Assembly (NCBI GenBank): GCA_028455995.1
Contig: JABELC010000003.1
Location: 1,612,001 to 1,676,000, forward strand
DNA from: Scleromitrula shiraiana
Taxonomy: Eukaryota > Ascomycota > Leotiomycetes > Helotiales > Sclerotiniaceae
Length of the DNA: 64,000 bases
Direction of reading: 5' to 3'
The notes under the pieces were generated by a model, which was not told where the DNA came from, made no database searches, and saw nothing but the letters and a program-made list of their open reading frames with translations. A program made the position numbers and the translations under genes. Below are positions 49,874 through 60,955 of the stretch, in pieces. Within the stretch, counting starts at the first letter, position 1; each line of letters starts with the position of its first letter.

Positions 49874-50354
49874 CTGCTAGCATTGAGCTGAAATCCTTAC
49901 TCTCTGTTAATCTGAATCTCTTCATTCAAGAAGAAGATCAGGTATCTGCGAGGATATAGTCCATCGTTTGATAACTGTGTTCGCACCGGCAAAAGGTCAA
50001 AACATATTGAGATATCAGAAACTTTTTCTGAGTAAGACGAGGATATTGATTTATCTCAGATTATGTAAAAGTGAGCCAATCTCATATACTGAACATCCAT
50101 TCCCCGAAGCTCACCCAGAAAGAGTGATCTTAAACCTCGAATTCCTCCGACCAACCCCAACTTTTGACACCCGAGCTCTCGCCTGAGTCAAATCATTCAA
50201 GATCTATGTAAAATGCACCAATGTTCCTATCATCTTCCAGCTCCTTTATCTTGTGCTTCTGTATTCTTCCATCTCCGCCTTGATCAAGTTACCTACCAAA
50301 TCCGTTTGCTGCTAAGTGTTCTCTTTTTGACAGGCCACAAGATGCATGACCCGC
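49874..50354. other. Right border of the cluster, intergenic
   Basis: About 480 bp between the 3' ends of the P450 and the decayed ankyrin gene. Nothing is recognised. Confidence 0.45.
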
Positions 50355-52480
50355 TTAAGCGCCTTGATCCTCTACTTCAGATCCGACAGCCTCGGAATCG
50401 TTGGAATCGTATTCACCATCCGCTCCTTCGATAAACTCATAGTCATGAATCTCATATTTAGACTGGTAGCATTTGAAGCAAAGATAGAAATCATCACAAG
50501 TTTCACATTGCCAATATGCACCAACTAGAGACTATCGCATGGCAAACAGTTAACATGTAGTATGGTTTATAAACTCCGTGTTTAAGGATATTGGGACATG
50601 TGCTCACCATCAAACACGCAGCACAATATGCATCCTCCCATGCGATGGCTCAATTGGTATCATATTGTGTATTTCCCCAAGGAGTCTTTTGATAGGCGTT
50701 CGATTGACTGGCATTGTCTTCGCCGGAAACAAGTAGTTGAAGGATATCTTCTCCTAGGCCATAATGTTGTGCAATCTTTCGAGGAGTCCAATATCCACTC
50801 GTACCTTCACCCTTCACATGAACCTCCGCGCCATATTTCAGTGGTTCTTTTATAATATCGCTTCGTTGGTTCGTCTGTGTGTCCCAGAGGCCGCATTTTC
50901 TAAGAGCCCACTAGAACATAAATTAATCAGTTTCTATCTACAAAGAAAATCTTGGAGCAAAAGAGTTATGAAAATTCAATGATGATATTGTAAAAAAGAG
51001 ACGGAAAGACCGGAACAAATCGAGGGATCATAACGTTGAATGTACCCACAAGAAGAGGGGTCCAACCATCAATATCGCCTTCATTCACGAACTCTGTATG
51101 TCTATATAGAACATATTGAAAAACTTCTAAGCGACCGCTCACTACAGCGAAATGAAGAGCATTTCTTTTCATACAATCTTTTTTGAGGAGAAGGTCGCTA
51201 CCTTCGTTGTTAGTTTCACAAATCTGTTCTACGTGCTCAACTGTGCGGTAAAGAGCAAAATGAACTGGAGATCTCCCCATATGGTCTTCGATATCCACAG
51301 CGGCTCCGCGTTCTATCAAGTTATCAACGATTTCGAGATTCGCGGTTAGACAAGCCATATTGAGATTGCAGCCCCACCGAGGACTTTTCTGATTGGTGTC
51401 AAAATCTTGATGACTCAAAATACACTGAAGGACATCGTAATGCATCTCCTCTCGTTGCAACGCAGCTTGTAGTGGTGTGCCCAAAATCATCGAGTCAGTC
51501 TGGTTGAAATCCGTTAGTTCCAGAAGCAGAAGAACTATTTCCAGAGTGCGTTATCGGCATGCTATATGTATAGGTATCTCCGAGACCCTTTTCCCGAGAC
51601 TATTGCTTGATTCTAATGACAACAAATATTTGGTAACCTCTAAATTACTATTCAGAACCGCTGTAGCTAGAGGGGCGGCATTTTGAGAGTTTTTATTGTA
51701 AAAAGAAGCTCCTCGTTTGACAAGAATCTCGATAATTGAGACATCCGTCGCATTGCTTATTGATTTCAGTGCTGTGTTTCCGTTTCTGTCAACATCTTCC
51801 AGATTGAATCCAAATAACAACAGCTTCTTGAGTGGTTCTAAACAAGACTCCTCCACGCACGTGTGAAGTAAAGGATCCACCAATTCTGAGGGTGCATAAC
51901 GCACTGGATTTGCACCTGCATCTAGAAGCATGTCGAATATGATGTTTCCTTTATCCTTCGCTAACCTCAGCGCTTGTGAGAGCTCCGTCGTTCCGTCAAC
52001 CAAAATGTCCATCTCAGGATTGTACATGAGTAGCTCTGCTACGGTTTCCTTAGTTCCGTAACTCACCGCCATGTAAAGCACTGTTGTTCCATCATCGGCT
52101 CTTGAATTGATGTTTGCGTTGGCGGTAATCAGCAAACGCATCGCCTCTAAATTGTCGTATGAGATGCTGAGTGCTTTTTGCCCATTCACAGAGCCCGCGG
52201 AAGCATTGGCATCTACCTTTGCATCAAGTAGTTGCTTGGAAACATTCATCTGGTTATTATAGGTAGCTGCCAATAGTGGTGTTACTAGCCCATCCCCTAA
52301 ACCACAACACCTTGACTCAAGATCAGCTCCATGCAAAATCCAAAGATCCAAAAGTTTGCTGTGTGCACCGCAGCGGCAACAGCACACAAGAATTCCCAAA
52401 AATCTGACCGGGCGTTCAAGTTGAGAAAACAGCCCATGGAAAGCAAAATAATACTTTCCATGACTCCCAGAAAATTCAAG
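50355..52480 (-). pseudogene. Ankyrin-repeat protein with a C-terminal ZZ-type zinc finger; disrupted
   Basis: Minus-strand ankyrin repeats run from about 52.4 kb to 50.75 kb (many copies of the T-P-L/x-A-x(n)-L-L-x-x-G-A pattern). They are interrupted by an in-frame TAA at 51551-51553, after which the same frame continues in good ankyrin sequence. The change CAA to TAA is C-to-T in a CpA context, as RIP produces. An intron at about 50911-51049 keeps the frame. The 3' end encodes a ZZ finger (C-E-T-C-D-D-F-Y-L-C-F-K-C-Y and a downstream His-containing segment), ending at 50355. The frame between the last repeats and the finger is not clean, which suggests a second lesion. The N-terminus, possibly with an F-box-like L-I-S-N-F-L, has no clear ATG. 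Proteins of this layout are common and variable in fungi. I cannot exclude an unusual splice that restores it. Confidence 0.6.
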
Positions 52481-52688
52481 AATGAGGAAGTTGGATATAA
52501 GCTGGCAAACAGGGGAAAAAACTCTCCAAGATCATGATGAGGCACAGGAGTGGAGAAAGGACAAAGAATACCAGAGAAACCAATTAAATGAGGAAAATAA
52601 CAATCTAGATCTCCAGAGAGGTGAGTAGCCAATTGGTGATCTATGAAGAAACCTAACACGAGAATCTACTGACGATATTGGTCTAGAC

Positions 52689-54917
52689 GTGAAGGATACC
52701 GAACAGCCATGTCACGCCAATGAAACCAGACATGTCCGTAAGCCTTTCCTGGATATCTCACAATCTCGCACTCAACGTGAGCCTCTAAAGAGATCCGAAA
52801 GCAAAGTCTCCAAGCTTAAAACAACTCACAACAAGAACAACCAGCCGTTAGATAAGATCGCAGATGAAATTGCTAAAGAACTAAAGCTACACTAACTTCG
52901 TTCAATTTTTGACAAGGAAATCGATCAAACAACCAGTTCTGCCATCAAGTTTCTCTTCAACAAGAATCGGGAAGGTACATAGATTATTCCAGCTTTCTGG
53001 AAAACCAGACTCATGTTCCACAGGCAAGCAAATCTGTTTCCAATACCCACCTCACAAAGGGGATGATCCTACCAAAATTAGGGTTGAAGATTTCAAAAGG
53101 AGCTACGAGGGATTTCTCTTCGATGAAGTCCTTCAATATTTTTTATCTTGGACGAGTTGCGATCGATCATCCTATTTCTTCTCAACCATCAAAGAATCGC
53201 TTGGGAACGGGAAGAAAGGACGCATTGATGTTCTTCGAATGGCCGGAGGAAAAGAAAGTGCATAGCATTATCAAAGTGGTAGTTGAAGATATGCAAATGG
53301 GGATTTCAGAACACAGTGATGAGGGTACTCGAGACTTCTTTGAAAAAATTCGATATTGAGATCTTGGACTGGCGAAAGTGCGGAAAAGCTAAATTGAGAG
53401 AAATCCATCTTCATTGGAGCGGAAATAATGCCATACTGCGAGCTTGGAGCGAGGAAGATGGTCTTGTGAGACTAGATTACTTGACGCATATATATGTGCA
53501 CGCAGCAGAGGTTAGTACGCAAACCACTCAATCAGATCAACTCGTGAAACTAAAGTTCACGCAGAATATGACCGATTCCCCGAAACGTATAGAAGGCAAC
53601 TACCAAGAACTCAAAGAGCGAATTCAAAAATGGCGAAAAGACTGTCAAGTTGAACTATTATTGCCAGATAATATGGAAATACGAAGGCTTGGTAATCAGG
53701 AGAAAAGTCAAGCCATTTTAGACAGCCAAGGCCGAGACCAGATTGACTTCAACCGATGGCTGGATGTTATGGATAGATTTGCTGAAGCCATATGTCAACT
53801 AGATGAATGGCAGAGTTTCCTAGCAGAGTCTGGACTCCCGTTAGATTCCGAGATGCGCAAATGTGTCAAGAGTTGCACTTATAGACGACGGTACCGACTT
53901 CATGCACCCAGCAATCGCAGAAACGTTAGAGAATGGAAGAAGCTTTGACAGTGGCAATTACGATCCTGATCTCAAGGGCTCATCTGCTCCGACTATAGGA
54001 CACGGTACCAACAGTAGGTTATGACCACTCAATTTATTGGCTGCTATCTATTTCGTATGCGAATACCGCTGAATTTCATAGCGGCCTATATGATAGGGCG
54101 TATTTGTCCCCAGATAAAGATTTGTGTATGCAAACTACACATGCTAGGTGAATCAAACGGCACACCTAGCTTCACAGCAAAAAGCGCAGCAGAGGTGAGC
54201 CTAGTATTTACTAGACTAGATAGAAGTCATAGTGACTCCAGTAATAACGCTTTTTTTCAAGGCTGTCAAGTTTGCTGTGGGCGGTGGTTTTGATTTAATA
54301 TCCATATCCTGGACTATACAACGAACAAGCGAGAATGGAAACGACATCTCTGATCTTGAAAAGGCACTCAAATCAGCAGTTTACAAGAAGATTCTAGTCT
54401 TTTACTCTACACCTGATATAGGCAGTGCTAGCTTGGAAAAATTGGCCGAATATTGCTCATTTGGATATTCTTCACTTTCTAATGGTATCTTCAAAATCGG
54501 TGCTGCAAGGCAGATGGGGCTGTATATGGCTGGGCGGGTGACTCGGATAGAGTAGATTTCATATTTCCAGGTCTGAACGTCAAACCTCTATTTGGGGATT
54601 GCACCAAGCCAGGCAACTCTATGCCCCGTACTGGATCCTCTATCGCAACTGGCTTGGCAGCTGGGCTATCAGCACTCATTATCCACTGTGTGAGACTAGG
54701 GGCGATATATAACGAGAAAAGAAACCACAAGGATGGAACTGTTATCAACGCGGAAACTTTGAAGAATATCAAGAAGTTTGACTTTATAACAGCCGCGTTC
54801 AGACGCATTGCCAAAGGACATACAGAGAAAGATAAAAGATTGGACGTTGAAACTTTCTTTGCACATTCTTCCACAAGCTTGCACAAGGACAATACTGAGG
54901 ATGAGATGAAGCGTTAA
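52689..54917 (+). pseudogene. Subtilisin-like serine protease (peptidase S8) gene, decayed by several frameshifts and stops
   Basis: Fragments in changing frames together resemble a fungal protein with a long N-terminal region and a C-terminal subtilase domain. The Asp motif A-L-I-D-D-G-T-D is near 53.90 kb, the His motif G-H-G-T near 54.0 kb, and the Ser motif G-S-S-I-A-T near 54.64 kb. Lesions seen: an in-frame TAA at 52893-52895, a 1-nt shift in an A run near 53350, a shift near 53880 just before the Asp motif, and a shift near 54540 before the Ser motif. Two small introns (near 54.01-54.10 and 54.20-54.23 kb) are plausible but cannot explain all breaks. It lies tail to tail with the tRNA pseudouridine synthase gene. 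Sequencing errors could mimic some shifts. Confidence 0.6.
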
Positions 54918-54991
54918 GAGTCAGTTACGGCATTGGCGAGAAGTCTAGTTCCAACAAATAAAGTAGCCTGAATATAGGTAGCATGATTCTT

Positions 54992-56902
54992 CTACTCTTC
55001 TACCATTGCATCTTGAGTATCAATAGCCATTCTCTTAAACCCCTTCTTCTGATTCTTACCCACCAACCCCTTCCTAAGCGCATACCTCTCATTGATCACA
55101 TCCACCGTATCCATCCTACGCTTACTCATAACTTTCTGATACCTCCCCTGTAAGTCCGGCGAATCACTTCCATCAAAGACCTTTTGGCTCTTGCTTTTTA
55201 CACCTTTCCCATTACTCAATGCCTCCACATTTTTACCCTGTCGACTCACTATCCCCATAAGCTCACCCGCCAAAATCGAATCGATTTTCCGCTCTCTCCA
55301 TACCCGCCACAAATCATCCATTAGCCCAGCTGGTCCGTATTTTCCTTCGGAGAAACCAGGTACATCGCCTACGTAACACCAATCTAGGGCATCTTTCCTC
55401 TCGGGATCATCTTCTCGAGGGAAAATACAATCCCATAGGACGAGTGGTGTGTCGGTTGCCATGTCGTAGATGGGTCTCCCGAGGTTCTTTTCTACGTCTA
55501 AGAGTTCTGTCACTAGAGATGGTTTCTCGAGACCCTGACCAACGAGAAATAGAATGGCTACCATATGTCGAACTTGGTGCCATAAAAATGCCGAGCCGTG
55601 AAGTGTAAAAGTGTAGATTTTTGGAGGCTTGGTACCATTACTTTTACTTTCCAAATTCTTGTCCATAAAGTTAGGTTCGTTGACATAAGCTAAAGAACTC
55701 GTATAATCTTCCACCTCTTCAATATCAGCATAAAATATTCTTCTTTCAAAATTGGTGATTTGTTTCCCAGGATCCACTTTGCAAAAGTTCCTGAAATCAT
55801 GCAATCCCTCAAACAGCTTGGCTGCTTTCCTCATAGCATCGATATCCAACCAACCATTCTTAACTTCACTGGCTGAAACGCTCGTCTCGAGATGCGTGGG
55901 AACTGGGGAAAATGCAGGCTGTGTAAAAAAGTAACGGTAGCGACGTTCCCGACAAGAGAAGCGGGCTGAGAAATCAGCCGGTGGCGAGGGACACCAAGCA
56001 AGAATGCGAATATCAGGAGGTAAAAGACGATTCAACACCTGTGGGTATGGCATCTCGTCCTGTATATGGTCGAAATCGAGCGCTTCTTGCAACTCCGGAT
56101 CCGAGAGGACTATTTCCGAACCTCTCCTCCCTTCCACCGGTATTCTGTGGGGAGACAGCGGTGGAGATGAGAGTTCCATGCCGTTTTCTCGGGGATATGT
56201 ATTATTCATATCGACTACTTCATCACTCTCTGGGGCTTCCTGGGTGCTGGATTTCGATTTTGGAAGCGGTCGATTACTTCTCACGCGTATACCGATAACC
56301 TGTCCAAAAGCACTAACACCCTTATCCGTCCTCCCACATTTCGAATACTCGCATCCCTCCCAATTTATTTCTCCTGGGGCCAACGATTGTACATCTTTCG
56401 GGAAAATAAGACGTGCCTTGGTCAGCGCTTTCCAAAGTTCTTCTTCAATTGTAGGCAGAGGCTTAACATGTCCAACATGATGCTCAAATCCATTATAACG
56501 CTTTCCCAGATATGCCAGCTTGAGGGCTATAAGTCGAGTATTGTATTTGGAGGGGTCAAATTCTCGTTCGTTGCGGGGTTTCTTCCAGGATTTTTTGGGG
56601 GCGGGGGTCGCACTGAAATTTGTGTCAATAGTCGGATTTCGAGTCTTGTTCAACGAGGTGTACCTTTGAGTTTTATCCTTAAGCTCTTTCTCCAACTGCG
56701 TAACTCTCTTGATCAAATCCTCATGCGACCAAGCACCATAATCCGTTGTTTGTACCATGTTTTCAGATGAATGCCTTGCGTTTTTCGTAGTATTGATATC
56801 CGTGGAAATGTAGCTCCTGACTTCAGTAGTCAAACGAAACCGCCTTGCATGAATTTGAAGTAAGCCTCTTCTGCATACAAGCTGTTGTTGCAGAGCAAAC
56901 AT
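54992..56902 (-). CDS. DEG1: tRNA pseudouridine synthase, Deg1/Pus3 type (positions 38/39)
   Basis: A single exon of 636 aa. The TruA-family catalytic motif G-R-T-D-K-G-V-S-A-F is at about residue 188-197, with the catalytic Asp in R-T-D. Other family features are L-K-L-A-Y-L-G-K-R-Y-N-G-F (about 128-140), the R-Y-R-Y-F-F segment and H-Q-V-R-H-M-V-A-I-L-F near the C-terminal half. A coiled-coil-like E-D-L-I-K-R-V-T-Q-L-E-K-E-L-K-D segment precedes the catalytic region, as in yeast Deg1. The first 48 residues are Arg-rich and could be a mitochondrial presequence; the second Met (M49) is an alternative start, so dual localisation is possible. The gene is unrelated to the toxin cluster and marks conserved housekeeping sequence to its right. 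Confidence 0.92.
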   Translation of the reverse strand: MFALQQQLVCRRGLLQIHARRFRLTTEVRSYISTDINTTKNARHSSENMVQTTDYGAWSHEDLIKRVTQLEKELKDKTQRYTSLNKTRNPTIDTNFSATPAPKKSWKKPRNEREFDPSKYNTRLIALKLAYLGKRYNGFEHHVGHVKPLPTIEEELWKALTKARLIFPKDVQSLAPGEINWEGCEYSKCGRTDKGVSAFGQVIGIRVRSNRPLPKSKSSTQEAPESDEVVDMNNTYPRENGMELSSPPLSPHRIPVEGRRGSEIVLSDPELQEALDFDHIQDEMPYPQVLNRLLPPDIRILAWCPSPPADFSARFSCRERRYRYFFTQPAFSPVPTHLETSVSASEVKNGWLDIDAMRKAAKLFEGLHDFRNFCKVDPGKQITNFERRIFYADIEEVEDYTSSLAYVNEPNFMDKNLESKSNGTKPPKIYTFTLHGSAFLWHQVRHMVAILFLVGQGLEKPSLVTELLDVEKNLGRPIYDMATDTPLVLWDCIFPREDDPERKDALDWCYVGDVPGFSEGKYGPAGLMDDLWRVWRERKIDSILAGELMGIVSRQGKNVEALSNGKGVKSKSQKVFDGSDSPDLQGRYQKVMSKRRMDTVDVINERYALRKGLVGKNQKKGFKRMAIDTQDAMVEE

Positions 56903-57144
56903 TCATGAAAATTTCCCCTCCAGATAATCGACTCACGAATTTCAAAACCAATGAGCTGAGCGATTGATTTTTTTTATGGATTACAAATTTGTAGAACTAC
57001 GACAGGGATTATATCCTTATCGCTTATCGCTTATCGTGAGGTAGCCCCAAATGCTCCTTTGAGCGATCATTCTAGTAATTGAACTCAATATCCACTACCT
57101 ACTATGCATGTATTTACTTACAATGGACATGAAGCCATTCAAAA

Positions 57145-57996
57145 ATGGATGATCCAATAGAAACCACTGTGCTACTCCTGGGTGATTCAGAAGTAGGTAA
57201 GTCAGCCTTTCTATCGTAAGTTCTCCCAAAGCACTTGCACATTATTGATTACCCCGCACCCACTTTCCACCAGAACCATAAACAAGTAACTGACTCTACA
57301 TCTCGATAGACGACCGCCCGCTCAACCCGTCTCATCAGCTTCTCCATCTTCGCTGGAGAGCTTTCTACCAGATGCTCATCAGCCATTTACATTTGGTGTT
57401 CGCTTTTCGAACATTCCATATCGTGTCAATTTCTACGATACGGCTTCTCCAGTTGATTGGAGAACTTTGAAACCAAATGTCGTTATACTATGCTATGCCG
57501 TCTCGCAGCGGTTGAGTTTAATTAACATCACAAGATATGTATGTATTAAAGATCAGAAGCATCTCACCCAACTGGCAATACTATCGCAAATCCAAACAAC
57601 GCTAACAAAAAAACAAATCAACACCACAGTGGGCAAAAGAGCTCAAAACCGTCTTCCAATATGAAATGCCTGTTCTTCTTTTAGCCCTGAAAAGGGATCT
57701 GAGATCCGAGAAGGATCCGAACGGGATTATATATCCCCAGGAAGGACATAGAATTGCACAAGAGCTGAGATGTGATCGATACATGGAGTGAGGAATTCCA
57801 CTATTTTTTATTTATCTACGGGTCCATTTGAACAACGAACTAATGAATCCACAGATGTTCGGCCATGACAGGCGAATTAGTTGCAGAAGTATGGGAGGAT
57901 ATAAGTAGGACGGCAGTGCTGGCTGTTGGTGGAGGAAAGGGTAGCAAGGATGCGGGTAATGGAGGTTTGAGCGAGGGAGGGTGTAAAATCATGTAA
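57145..57996 (+). CDS. Divergent Rho/Ras-like small GTPase with a CaaX end
   Basis: Four exons (57145-57215, 57310-57538, 57630-57787, 57855-57996) give 199 aa. The P-loop is G-D-S-E-V-G-K-S (residues about 14-21), G4 is L-K-R-D-L, G5 is E-C-S-A, and the C-terminal C-K-I-M is a CaaX prenylation box preceded by a Gly/Lys-rich tail. The switch II motif is degenerate: D-T-A-S-P-V-D-W replaces D-T-A-G-Q, so the catalytic Gln is absent. The switch I region contains a Pro/Ser-rich stretch rather than a clear effector loop. The protein is probably membrane-attached and may be poorly hydrolytic, like atypical Rho proteins. It diverges from the Deg1/Pus3 gene across about 240 bp. Confidence 0.8.
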
Positions 57997-59030
57997 ATGA
58001 TATTGTTATGAATTAAGTTCATATTTTGCTGCCAGATGACTCTGTGGAGTTGTAGATTTATTCACAACATGGCAACGCGTTAACATACATGACTCGGAGT
58101 TGCTGGCACAGGTTCAGTTGCCACACCTGCAGGCTCCAAAGGATCAGCTAGCTCCCAGAGATCACAATGCAAACCTCAGGTTGTTTTTGCGAGGCTTACC
58201 ATTCATTGGGATAGGAAGAACCCCAATAGCAACATCCATCAGTTCCTACATCTGCAACTGCAAAAGCATTATCCATGCAAGACGCCAGTATCATCAACAC
58301 AACGCGCTCGCTTTCTCAACAACCGTACTTATGCAATACGCTTCAAAAATGCGTCCCGCAAACAAAGCGGAGAGAGGATCCACAAGAATCAAGATCCATA
58401 CAGTCCGAAGTCCAGACCAACACCAACGCATAGCAACAACAAACAGCCCATCCAAGCCAACGACGTTAAATGCCGAAGGAGCATTCGTGTAGAAAACTCG
58501 ACGATAGAAAAAATAATATCAGGGTCGGTCGGTTTGAGAGAGCCTAGAACCAGCGTTTGGAGCAACTCTCCTCTCCTGGTCAGAATGTCTATTGTGGCCA
58601 GAAACGGAACAGGACAGGACAGGACAGAACAGAACAGAACAGAACAGAACAGAACAGAACAGAACAGAACAGAACAGAACAGAACAGAACAGAACAGAAC
58701 AGAACAGAACATACCACGTTTGAATCTGGCTTTCCCAACCAACTACTGTGGAAGCGCCGGGGGCTGCATACCCATCCCGATTGCTTGAGGTCCATCTTTG
58801 AGATGTGAAGTAGAGGACATTTGATCAAAACAAACAAACAAATCCCTCCATTTACCCGATATTACCGTCACGCCCATCGCGATAACGAATACGTACATCT
58901 CCAGCAAACGAACTCAGTAGAAAATCTATTTGAATTAAATTCAATTATATCTATATCTAAGGCCTCAATATCTAACATTAACATTAAACGTTTAGCCCAG
59001 CTTAGACTTAGTTCCTTATGAATCAACAAC
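57997..59030. other. Gene-free region with a pentanucleotide microsatellite
   Basis: ORFs in this stretch on both strands are products of the AGAAC repeat or lack recognisable features. The sequence turns abruptly AT-rich at about 59030. Confidence 0.5.
58611..58710. repeat. Pentanucleotide microsatellite (AGGAC)3(AGAAC)17
   Basis: 100 bp of uninterrupted 5-bp units: three AGGAC followed by seventeen AGAAC. The unit length is not a multiple of three-frame-neutral size changes, so it would be a hypervariable noncoding locus. Confidence 0.95.
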
Positions 59031-60787
59031 TTTACTACCTTGACAAATAGTTATTTATTTTATATTAATAAAGATAAAAAATTAAGCATAATTAAATTAC
59101 AAATTAATAATATCTTTATTTTTGTTAATAAAGAATTTATAAATGAAAAAGAAATTTAAATTAAAAAAAAAGATTATCTTTTAAAAATATAAAAATAGTT
59201 GATAATTAATTTTTTTTTTGAATTTAATAATGTTTTAATTCAAATTAATAAAAATAATATAATTATATTTATTTAAAAATAATAATATAATGAACTTTAT
59301 TTTATAAAATATTTTTTTGTTGATTTTAAATTATATATAAAAATCAAAAAAAATATTTTTTTAAAAAAACAATATATTATTTAGCAAATTTATAATGTAT
59401 ATATCGCAAACATTTATTAATTAAAAATATTATTCGATTTATTATATACAATCTAAATTATTAATTTAATTAAAAATGATATAAATATTTTTAATAAATA
59501 TATTTAATAATAAATTAATAATTTTAATTATAATTTTATATTTATTTTTTTTAAAATAAAATTATTATAAATAATTTATTTTATTAATATAAATTTTATA
59601 AATAATATTAATTTTTTTTTTCAAATTGACTTTATTATAATATTTACTAATAAAGATAATAATATAAATATTATTTATTAATTTTTTATCAAATATAAAT
59701 AAATTATATAAAACATTTTTATTTTAGAACTATATAAAATAGAATATGAATTTAATATTATCATTATAATTAAATTTAATATTAATAAAATTATAAATCG
59801 ATTAATCAATAAAAAAATCATAATTGATTTTATACTTTTTATAATCTACATTGATTTAAAATCACTTTATAAATGTTTAATCAAATTTAATATTTTTTAA
59901 AAAAAATATTTAATGATCGATTTTACTTTTATTTATTAATCATATAAATATAAAAAAATTATAAAGATTAAATAAATCGCTAATAATATAAATCTTATTG
60001 ATATAATGATAAAATTAAAACTCTATATTGTCTTCAAAAATCTTATTAATATTAATAAAATCAATATCGATATAAAAAAATAAATTAAATATGAATAAAT
60101 CATTTTATCTATCTAATAAAGTAAATCATAATTATTTAAATTAGCATTTATTATAAATTAGTTTATATAGTACATTAGTATATTACGATAAAAAGAATAC
60201 AATAAAAAAAATACAATAAAAAAAATATAATAAAAAAAATGTAATAATATAAAGAATTAATACAAAAAATATAAAAACATAAAAAACTAATATAGAAAAA
60301 ATATAGAAAATAATAATATTTATCAAAATCACCAAGATATCATTATTTCGATCTGAAAATAACCTTTTTAAAAACAATGCTTATTAAAACAATGATAATT
60401 ACAACTTTATATACACTTTTTTTTATTATATTAATTTTTTTTTATTAATTATATTATTTATATATATTTTAACTTTTTGATTTATTTTATAAAGAAATAA
60501 AGAAAAATAATATTACGATATATAATAAATTTAATTTAACTTTCTTTTTTTTTTTAAATAATACTAATGTTAGAATATAGATCACAAAGTAGTACATGAT
60601 AAGCATATGATTATAATTATATATATATACGATTTGATAATTTGTACTATAGATAGATCAATAACAAGAATATCAAACACAAACTATAGTACTATAATCG
60701 TACGATCTAACCGAAGTAAAACCATAACTAATAATATCAATTTAAATATATTAATAATAAAAAAAATACAAGGTTGATCTTAGTATA
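59031..60787. mobile_element. AT-rich RIP-degraded transposon relic
   Basis: About 1.75 kb of very AT-rich sequence with stops in all frames, like the internal parts of the elements at 15-28 kb. From 60568 a better preserved stretch begins TGTTAGAATATAGATC and runs to about 60730, followed by a sequence that could be a mutated primer-binding site. This may be the LTR of a third element truncated by the family B copy at 60788. I could not identify its partner LTR. Confidence 0.55.
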
Positions 60788-60955
60788 TGTTAGAATGATT
60801 GCCGGATAAGGATCACTCCACATTGGGACTAATATAATTATATAATCAATAGTTAATATATATCTTCCCTTATAGAATTAAGACTTTAGCTAATCAATTA
60901 ATAATATAATAATATATTAATTTATAATATTTTTTTTTATATTTGATTTTTTATA
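60788..60955 (+). repeat. Family B LTR (5' LTR of the right-hand copy)
   Basis: 168 bp; its start is less mutated than the left copy at 15184-15351. The preceding pentamer GTATA (60783-60787) is the candidate target duplication, whose partner lies outside the window. Confidence 0.83.

Noticed and set aside
54621..54917. Separate small gene beginning at an internal Met
   Set aside because: It is the C-terminal fragment of the decayed subtilase, recognisable by the G-S-S-I-A-T serine motif and continuity with the upstream fragments.
58389..58837. Cys/Ser/Val-rich and Glu/Gln/Asn/Arg/Thr-rich ORFs around 58.6 kb
   Set aside because: They are translations of the AGAAC microsatellite; the spaced repeats also do not form a CRISPR array, being a plain tandem repeat in a eukaryote.
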